From assembly GCA_028698335.1 (NCBI GenBank), contig JAQVDP010000001.1, positions 1-64,000 on the forward strand: 64,000 bases of DNA, given 5' to 3'. Under the pieces are notes generated by a model. That model did not search any database. It was not told the DNA's origin and saw only the letters and a program-made list of their open reading frames with translations. The DNA comes from Nevskiales bacterium (GTDB taxonomy: Bacteria; Pseudomonadota; Gammaproteobacteria; Nevskiales; Nevskiaceae). Each line of letters opens with the position of its first letter. Position 1 is the stretch's first letter. The position numbers were made by a program, and so were the translations under genes. This document shows, piece after piece, positions 58,447 to 64,000 of this stretch.

Positions 58447-59577
58447 TCAGGCCACGCGCAGGCCGTTGACCGTCAGCTCCGGCGCGCTGACCAGCCCGAA
58501 GGACTGCAGCACGCCGAGCAGGCGGCGATGACCGAAGGCCTGGCATCCGGACGCGAAGCCGACGCGCTGCGGCGGCGCCTGCAGCAGGTGATACGCGGCG
58601 TAGGCCTGCAGCAGACCGGTCTGCTTGTAGTTGCAGTTGCCGTGGATCACGCAGTGCGCACGCCCGAGGGGCCCGCTCGCGTGCACCGAATCGACCGAGG
58701 TGTTGATGCGGGGGTTCTCGCGCGGCGGCATCCCGGACTGCAGGCTCGCGGCCATCTCCGAGAGCTGCTTGTCCTGCTCGGCCTTCGGCAGCGGTTTGAT
58801 CTTTTCCTCGACGACGCCGGTGATCTGCACCACGCCTTCCATCACGCTGCGCTCGAACACCCCGCCCATGACCTTGCAGTTGGCGACGCGCGGATCGTTC
58901 TTGAACCACACCGGGTGCGCGGTTCCGCCCCAGGGCAGCGCCATCGCGGTCTGATGCTGGCCCGGCACCATCACCTCGGCCTTGGCGTACGGATCCCACT
59001 TCACGTACTGGTTCTGTTCCAGATAGAAGAACTCGGCGGTCAGGATGCTGAAGATGGTCTGTGTCGACGCATAGGTCGGGAACCCCTTCCACAGCACCAG
59101 GATGTCGAGGGTGTCGAGGCCCGGCGTCTCCAGGCACAGATTCGCCGCGATCTCGCCGGTGGTGTACATCTGCGCGATGCCCGGCGCGAGCAGCAGGCCA
59201 CGCTCGGCAAAGGCCGCCCCCCAGGTCGACTCGGCGTGCATCATCCAGTTCTGCTCGCCGTTGGTATCGCTGTAGTGCGCGCCGGCGGCCAGGCAGGCCT
59301 CGACCGCCTCGCTGCCGTACTTCATGAACGGTCCGACCATGTTGCACATGACCCGGCTGCCTTTCATCAGCTGCGTCAGCGCCTCGGTGTTGTGCTCGAC
59401 TTCGGCGATGTCGTAGTCCGCCGTCTCGATGCCGGGCACCTTGGCGAGCACTTCGGCGATGCGCTTGCCGTCGCGTCCGGCCGCGGTGAACGGCACGTTG
59501 TGCTCGCGCAGATACTCGGCCACCAGCCGTCCGGTGTACCCGGTCACGCCGTAGATCACGACGGGCTTGCTGCTCAT
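58447..59577 (-). CDS. Saccharopine-dehydrogenase-like NAD(P)-binding reductase
   Basis: The 376 residues begin with the Rossmann motif VVIYGVTGYTGRLVAEYLRE. The middle has RVMCNMVGPFMKYGSEAVEA, as in the enzymes listed as trans-acting enoyl reductases or saccharopine dehydrogenase-like. Substrate not known. Its place between two acyl-CoA ligases and an SDR suggests a reduction or oxidation step in the same pathway. Confidence 0.75.
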   Translation of the reverse strand: MSSKPVVIYGVTGYTGRLVAEYLREHNVPFTAAGRDGKRIAEVLAKVPGIETADYDIAEVEHNTEALTQLMKGSRVMCNMVGPFMKYGSEAVEACLAAGAHYSDTNGEQNWMMHAESTWGAAFAERGLLLAPGIAQMYTTGEIAANLCLETPGLDTLDILVLWKGFPTYASTQTIFSILTAEFFYLEQNQYVKWDPYAKAEVMVPGQHQTAMALPWGGTAHPVWFKNDPRVANCKVMGGVFERSVMEGVVQITGVVEEKIKPLPKAEQDKQLSEMAASLQSGMPPRENPRINTSVDSVHASGPLGRAHCVIHGNCNYKQTGLLQAYAAYHLLQAPPQRVGFASGCQAFGHRRLLGVLQSFGLVSAPELTVNGLRVA

Positions 59578-59619
59578 GTCTGTCTCCTCATGAATGTGAT
59601 GCGGGCGTGGCCCGGGGGC

Positions 59620-60390
59620 TCAGGCGGTCATGCCGCCGTCGACGACCAGATCCGACCCGGTCATGTAGCTCGATTCGTCCGACGCCAGGAACAGCACCGC
59701 GGCGGCGATCTCCTCGGGGCGCGCGAAGCGGCCCATCGGAATCCGCGCCAGGGTGCGCTCGACGAAGGTCTGGGCATCCTCTGGCGTCAGCGCCGCCAGG
59801 GCACCTGCGACCAGCTGGGTTTCGGCGAAACCCGGGCACAGACTGTTGATGCGGATGCGGTACCCGGCGCGCGCGCAGTGAATCGCCGCCGACTTGCTGA
59901 AGATGCGGACACCGCCCTTGCTGGCGTTGTACGCGGGAATCAGGGCCTCGCCGATCAGCCCCTCGATCGACGCGACGTTGATGATCGATCCGCCACGCGT
60001 CTTCATCCGCCCGATCGCCGCCTGCGTGCCGAGATAGACGCCGTCGAGGTTGACCGCGAGCGTCCGCTTCCAGTGCGCGAAGTCGGCGGCCTCGACGTCG
60101 GCGAGGGCGGCGATGCCGGCATTGTTGAGCAGCACGTCGACGCCGCCCCACTTGCGCTCGACCGCGTCGAACACCTCGGCCCAGCCGTCTTCGACGGTCA
60201 CGTCCTGGCGCGTGAATGCGACCGGCTTTCCGCCCGCGCGCAGCCGCTCCAGGGCCTCGGCACCGGCGGCTTCGTCCAGATCCGTGATCATCACCCGCGC
60301 ACCCTCGGCCAGCAGGGCTTCGGCCGCCGCCAGTCCCAGCCCGCGCGCGCCGCCGCTGATGACGCAGACCTTGTTGTCGACTCGTTTCAT
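59620..60390 (-). CDS. Short-chain dehydrogenase/reductase
   Basis: This classical SDR has 256 residues: SGGARGLGLAAAEALL for cofactor binding, NNAGIA, the active-site Tyr/Lys in YNASKGGV and a C-terminal GSDLVVDGGMTA. Asp39 in MITDLDEAAG suggests NAD preference. It lies 21 bases after the second AacS gene and 42 bases before the saccharopine-dehydrogenase-like gene. Confidence 0.92.
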   Translation of the reverse strand: MKRVDNKVCVISGGARGLGLAAAEALLAEGARVMITDLDEAAGAEALERLRAGGKPVAFTRQDVTVEDGWAEVFDAVERKWGGVDVLLNNAGIAALADVEAADFAHWKRTLAVNLDGVYLGTQAAIGRMKTRGGSIINVASIEGLIGEALIPAYNASKGGVRIFSKSAAIHCARAGYRIRINSLCPGFAETQLVAGALAALTPEDAQTFVERTLARIPMGRFARPEEIAAAVLFLASDESSYMTGSDLVVDGGMTA

Positions 60391-60411
60391 CGCATCATCT
60401 CCAGGTGACCG

Positions 60412-62481
60412 TCATGCGGAACGCCAGCTGTAGTCCTTCGACTCCTGGGCGAAGCGCAGGAAATAATCGATCGCGACGGGGTTCATCATCGCGTCCCGGC
60501 TCGCCGCCTTTTCGAGCGGCCAGCCCATCAGCAGCTTGCGCACCGGGACTTCCATCTTCTTGCCGGTGAGCGTGTAGGGGATCTGGTCGACCGCGTAGAT
60601 CCGGTCCGGCACGTGCCGGGGACTGCAGTCCTCGCGCAGCTTGCGGTTGATCGCGGCGACCATCGCGTCGTCGAGCGTGTAGCCGTCCTTGAGCTTGACG
60701 AACAGCGGCATGAAGTAGTTGCCACCCGGCAGTTCGCAGCAGACGATCAGGCTGTCGGCGACGCCGTCGACCTGTTCGACCGCGCGGTAGATCTCCGCGG
60801 TGCCGATGCGCACGCCGTAGCGATTGAGCGTCGAATCCGAGCGCCCGTAGATGTAGCAGCCCCCGCGCGAGTTGATCTTGATGAAGTCGCCGTGGCGCCA
60901 GACCCGCCCGCCCTGCGGATGCTCGAACGCCTCGAAGTAGGCCTCGCGGTAGCGGCGATTGCCGGCGTCGTTCCAGAAACGGATCGGCATCGACGGAAAC
61001 GGGCTGGTCACGACCAGCTCCCCGACCTCGTCCATCACCTCACGGCCGTCGTCGTTCCAGGCGTGCACGTCCATGCCCAGCAGGCGGGTCTGGATCTCGC
61101 CGGCGTAGACCGGCAACGTCGGCGCCGCGCCGACGAATCCGCTGCACAGCTCGGTCCCGCCGGACTGCGAGGTCACCCACAGGTCCGCTTTGACGCAGCG
61201 GTAGAACCACGCGAAGGTCTCCGGCGTCGACGGCGCGCCGCTGACGACGACCGACTGCAGGCGCGACAGGTCGTGCTGTTCGCCCGGACGCAGACCGGCC
61301 TTCTCCATCATCTGCACGAAGGTCGGGCTGGCGCCGAAACTGGTCGCGCCGGTGTCGGCGGCAAGCTTCCACAGGAAATCGGGGTCCGGATACGCCGGAT
61401 TGCCGTCGTACAGCACCGCGCTGGAACCGGTCAGCAGCGCCGCGAGCAGGATGTTCCACATCATCCAACCGGTAGTGCTGTAGAAGAACATCGTCGAACC
61501 CGGCTTCAGGTCCAGGTGGAAGTGCATCAGCTTCAGGTGCTCGAGCAGCACGCCCTGATGGTCGTGCACGATCGCCTTCGGCAAGCCGGTGGTCCCGGAC
61601 GAGAACACCACCCACAGCGGATGGTCCGGCGGCACCCGCTCGAACGCGAAGGTCTGTTCGGGGACGTCGGGATGGTCCAGCAGTTGCTGCCAGGTCCGCA
61701 GTCCCGGCAGCGCCGGCGGCGCCTGATCCGGCTGCAGGTAGGGCAGCCAGACGATGTGTTCCAGGGTCGGCAGGGCGTCGACGATCCGCCCCACCTCGGC
61801 CTCGCGCGCGAAGTCCTTGCCGGCGAAGCGATAGCCGTCGGCCGCGAACAGCAGCTTCGGTTCGATCTGCGAGAAGCGGTCGATCACGGTCTTGACGCCG
61901 AACTCCGGCGCCGCCGACGACCACACCGCGCCGATCGCCGTGGTCGCCATCATCGCGATCGCGGTCTCCGGCACGTTGGGCATGTACGACACCACGCGGT
62001 CGCCCGGACCGACGCCGAGCGCGCGCAGCTGCGTCGCCACGATCCGCACCTGCCGGCCCAGCTCGGCCCAGCTCATGCGTTGCAGCGGTCGCAGTTCCGA
62101 CAGGTGATGGAACACCGTCGCGTCGGGCTGGCGCGCCTCGAAGCGCAGCAGATGTTCCGCATAGTTGACCCGGGAGCCCTCGAACCAGCGGCAGCCCGGC
62201 ATCTCGCGGGTATCCAGCACCCGCGTGTACGGCGTATCGGACTGCACGCCGAAGTAGTCCCAGATCGAACCCCAGAACGCCTCGGTCTCGGTGACGGACC
62301 AGCGCCACAGGCTGTCGTAGTCGGGCGCATCGAAGCGCCCCTGCGCGCGCAGCCAGTCGGTGTAGTGCGCGAGGTTCGAAGCCCTGGCGAACTCCGGCCG
62401 CGGCGTCCACAGCAGCTCGCCTTCGCGGACGGGGTGATGCTGCGCCGCGGCAGCGGCCTCAGCGGACGGCGTAGACGTCAT
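60412..62481 (-). CDS. Acetoacetyl-CoA synthetase paralogue 2
   Basis: The 689 residues follow the AacS pattern: VVFSSGTTGLPKAIVHDHQG, FFYSTTGWMMWNILLAALL and PYTLTGKKMEVPVRKLLMG. Extensive similarity to the 682-residue paralogue is obvious by eye (shared ASRDAMMNP end block), yet many positions differ, so this is an old duplication. Its ATG (62479-62481) lies inside the end of the DUF3237 gene, overlapping by 23 bases. Confidence 0.9.
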   Translation of the reverse strand: MTSTPSAEAAAAAQHHPVREGELLWTPRPEFARASNLAHYTDWLRAQGRFDAPDYDSLWRWSVTETEAFWGSIWDYFGVQSDTPYTRVLDTREMPGCRWFEGSRVNYAEHLLRFEARQPDATVFHHLSELRPLQRMSWAELGRQVRIVATQLRALGVGPGDRVVSYMPNVPETAIAMMATTAIGAVWSSAAPEFGVKTVIDRFSQIEPKLLFAADGYRFAGKDFAREAEVGRIVDALPTLEHIVWLPYLQPDQAPPALPGLRTWQQLLDHPDVPEQTFAFERVPPDHPLWVVFSSGTTGLPKAIVHDHQGVLLEHLKLMHFHLDLKPGSTMFFYSTTGWMMWNILLAALLTGSSAVLYDGNPAYPDPDFLWKLAADTGATSFGASPTFVQMMEKAGLRPGEQHDLSRLQSVVVSGAPSTPETFAWFYRCVKADLWVTSQSGGTELCSGFVGAAPTLPVYAGEIQTRLLGMDVHAWNDDGREVMDEVGELVVTSPFPSMPIRFWNDAGNRRYREAYFEAFEHPQGGRVWRHGDFIKINSRGGCYIYGRSDSTLNRYGVRIGTAEIYRAVEQVDGVADSLIVCCELPGGNYFMPLFVKLKDGYTLDDAMVAAINRKLREDCSPRHVPDRIYAVDQIPYTLTGKKMEVPVRKLLMGWPLEKAASRDAMMNPVAIDYFLRFAQESKDYSWRSA

Positions 62482-62920
62482 ATCGCACCTCGAATGTTTC
62501 CAGATTCGCCTCGCCGACGCCGATCAGCTGCAAGCGGTTCATCCACAGATAGTCGGGATGCGCGGTGCGCACCCGTGGTGCCGTGCGCAGCGTCAGGCGC
62601 GGTGGCAGCGTGCCGGCCAGCAGCGCGGCGTGGCCGTCCGGCCCCAGATCGCCGACGCCCTGATAGGTGATCTCGATCAGGGCGCCGTCGTCGGTCTCGA
62701 TCGTCGCGCGCACATCGAGAATGCCGACGCCGTCCTCGCGCACGGTCATCCAGTCGCCACCGACCGGACGCAGGCGCCCACGCAGCTTCGGCCCCTCGAC
62801 CTCGCCTCCGGTGACGTAGAAATTCACCCGCACGCCGCCGGGAACGGCACCGATCATCTCGGGCGGCGCCTCCAGCCGGGCGCTGTACGAGCACAGATGC
62901 TCCAGTGTGTAGTCAAACAC
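62459..62920 (-). CDS. DUF3237 family protein
   Basis: The 153 residues show the DUF3237 layout: YTLEHLCSYSARLEAPPEMI, the core GGEVEGPKLRGRLRPVGGDW, then YQGVGDLGPDG. The family forms a beta-barrel, function unknown, often in catabolic clusters. The start is GTG (62918-62920), preceded by the near-perfect site GAGGAGGTGAACG. The gene end overlaps the AacS paralogue 2 start by 23 bases. Confidence 0.88.
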   Translation of the reverse strand: MFDYTLEHLCSYSARLEAPPEMIGAVPGGVRVNFYVTGGEVEGPKLRGRLRPVGGDWMTVREDGVGILDVRATIETDDGALIEITYQGVGDLGPDGHAALLAGTLPPRLTLRTAPRVRTAHPDYLWMNRLQLIGVGEANLETFEVRYDVYAVR

Positions 62921-62940
62921 CGTTCACCTCCTCTGGGCGT

Positions 62941-62974
62941 CGGAGCCGGCGCGAGCACCGCGCCGCAGGCTCCG
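62941..62974 (-). terminator. Stable hairpin between unknown gene and DUF3237 gene
   Basis: CGGAGCC/GGCTCCG and inner GGCGCG/CGCGCC arms, with a 3-base bulge, form a 13-bp stem. It lies 15 bases after the stop of the 279-residue protein. With no U-run it may be an mRNA-stability element or a partial terminator. Confidence 0.4.
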
Positions 62975-62988
62975 GACGCAGCGGTGGG

Positions 62989-63828
62989 CTATGCCGGGCG
63001 CAACTGCGCCAGGCGCTCAAGTACGGTTTCGGGCGCGGCGGCCGGATCGATCCGCGAGAAGCTCAGGCCCGCGTCGAGTGCCTCCGCCGGCGCCGCGCCG
63101 GTCCAGTAGTCCGGCGCAATCAGGCGCCCGGCCCGCGCGCCCGGCAGCGCCTGGGGCGCGATCACGAAACCCAGGCCGGCGGTGCCGCCGGGATAACGTC
63201 CGCCCGGCGCATACAGGCCGACCTCCCAGCGGTAATGCGTCGCGATGTTCAGCACCGGCTGATACAGCTCGACGTCCGCAAGCGTGTCCGGCTCGCGGTC
63301 CGCCGTCTCCTGCAGCAACAGGACATCGATCCCGGATTCGCCGAACTGGCGCATGAAGTCGGCCAGCAGCACCGCCGCGGAGTCGATCTCGTCCTCGCCG
63401 ACCTCAGCCTCGGCATCGGCGCCATGCGCCTGCGCGTAGGCGTCGGCGACCCAGGCACGCGGCGACGGGCAGGCCAGCGCCAGCGGCAGGTCGGCGAAGC
63501 TGCCGCGCAGCCCGGTCACCAGCTCGGTCAGATGCGCGCGCAGGCCCGGATCGGCCAGCAGGGTCTTGAGCGGAAACATCGTCCGGGACTTCGATGCCAT
63601 CGCGTCCCGCAACTGCGGATGGGCGGCGAGCCAGGCGCCGCAGACCGCGCCGACCGGCAGCATCAACACGTCCGACCGCAGCAGCGACTGCGCCTGGCGC
63701 TGCCACGCGAGATAGCCGCCGACATCGAGCCACGGCACCTCGCCGTCCGCCAGCAGGCGTCCGGCATAGTCGACGTAGTCGAGCCACAGGACGGCGCGTT
63801 GCGCCGACAGCTGTTCGAGACTTTTCAT
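62989..63828 (-). CDS. Unrecognised 279-residue cytosolic protein
   Basis: I do not recognise a family. It has no signal peptide. Alternating hydrophobic segments (RAVLWLDYVDYAGRLL, VLMLPVGAVCGAWL, DVLLLQETAD, AGLGFVIAPQALPG) look like an alpha/beta or TIM-barrel fold. It lies 9 bases after an SDR gene and before DUF3237, within the catabolic cluster, so a pathway enzyme is likely. A distant relation to uroporphyrinogen-decarboxylase-like methyltransferases is possible but unproven. Confidence 0.6.
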   Translation of the reverse strand: MKSLEQLSAQRAVLWLDYVDYAGRLLADGEVPWLDVGGYLAWQRQAQSLLRSDVLMLPVGAVCGAWLAAHPQLRDAMASKSRTMFPLKTLLADPGLRAHLTELVTGLRGSFADLPLALACPSPRAWVADAYAQAHGADAEAEVGEDEIDSAAVLLADFMRQFGESGIDVLLLQETADREPDTLADVELYQPVLNIATHYRWEVGLYAPGGRYPGGTAGLGFVIAPQALPGARAGRLIAPDYWTGAAPAEALDAGLSFSRIDPAAAPETVLERLAQLRPA

Positions 63829-63837
63829 CGGACGCCC

Positions 63838-64000
63838 TCAGGCCGCGGTGTAGCCGCCGTCGACGACCAGCTCGCTGCCGGTCACCCAGCGCGCCGCGTC
63901 CGACGCCAGATACATCACCGCGCAGGCGACGTCCTCGGGCCGGCCGAATCCGAGCGGATGCGCCGCCTCGAAGGCGACCTTGGCGGTTGCCGCATCCGGC
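63838..64000 (-). CDS. Short-chain dehydrogenase, C-terminal part (runs off window)
   Basis: The last 53 codons of an SDR are present, reading out of the window edge at 64000. The visible part contains [20 protein letters not shown] and ends [14 protein letters not shown], the usual SDR C-terminus. The stop TGA is at 63838-63840. The gene is partial because the window ends, not because it is broken. It is 9 bases upstream of the unknown gene. Confidence 0.93.
   Translation of the reverse strand, partial: PDAATAKVAFEAAHPLGFGRPEDVACAVMYLASDAARWVTGSELVVDGGYTAA

Overview
The window is high-GC (mostly 65-73% where counted by hand) and densely coded. It looks like a chromosomal segment of a gammaproteobacterium. 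Supporting signs are the gamma-type glycerol-3-phosphate acyltransferase PlsB, the large FadE acyl-CoA dehydrogenase, a YdbH/YnbE/YdbL-like pair, a DUF3080 lipoprotein and the block rsmG-parA-parB-atpIBEFHAGDC-glmU that usually lies near the replication origin. The many lipid and acyl-CoA genes would fit a lipid- or hydrocarbon-using lineage such as Nevskiales/Solimonadaceae. That placement is inference, not something read from a marker gene.

Layout. 0-11.1 kb, all on the minus strand: rsmG, parA, parB, then the complete F1Fo ATP synthase operon with its own promoter, ending in glmU. mnmG, the usual neighbour of rsmG, is absent. 11.2-14.1 kb: a lipoprotein esterase, a small cytochrome c behind four 11-bp repeats, and a LysR regulator. 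14.2-19.4 kb: a plus-strand acyl-CoA catabolic operon (SDR, quinone-type reductase, phosphotransferase, acyl-CoA dehydrogenase, second MDR reductase) divergent from LysR.

19.7-25.7 kb is the one clear accessory island: three minus-strand genes overlapping by 4 and 8 bases. They encode an MmeI-type DNA adenine methyltransferase, a superfamily 2 helicase and a GIY-YIG (T5orf172-type) nuclease. It has no specificity subunit, no classical restriction enzyme and no BREX or DISARM partner genes. I regard it as a putative defence or DNA-modification system and the best candidate for something little described.

26.1-49.5 kb is mostly peptide, lipid and envelope physiology: an MFS transporter; M49-like, M15, M3 and M2 peptidases and a POT peptide transporter; PpnN; a Yip1 membrane protein; a TetR-fadE unit with twin operators; maeB followed by an NTE-type patatin phospholipase; and an AsmA-like YdbH-type protein followed by a YnbE-YdbL fusion lipoprotein. 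49.6-56.3 kb: a DUF4112 protein, PlsB, an FKBP-type isomerase lipoprotein, DUF3080 and DUF1329 proteins. 56.4 kb to the end: a minus-strand catabolic cluster with two different acetoacetyl-CoA synthetase paralogues, SDRs, a saccharopine-dehydrogenase-like enzyme, DUF3237 and an unknown protein. An SDR there runs off the window edge.

No tRNA, rRNA, CRISPR array, insertion sequence or integrase was seen. Several rho-independent terminators are very clear and help define the transcription units.
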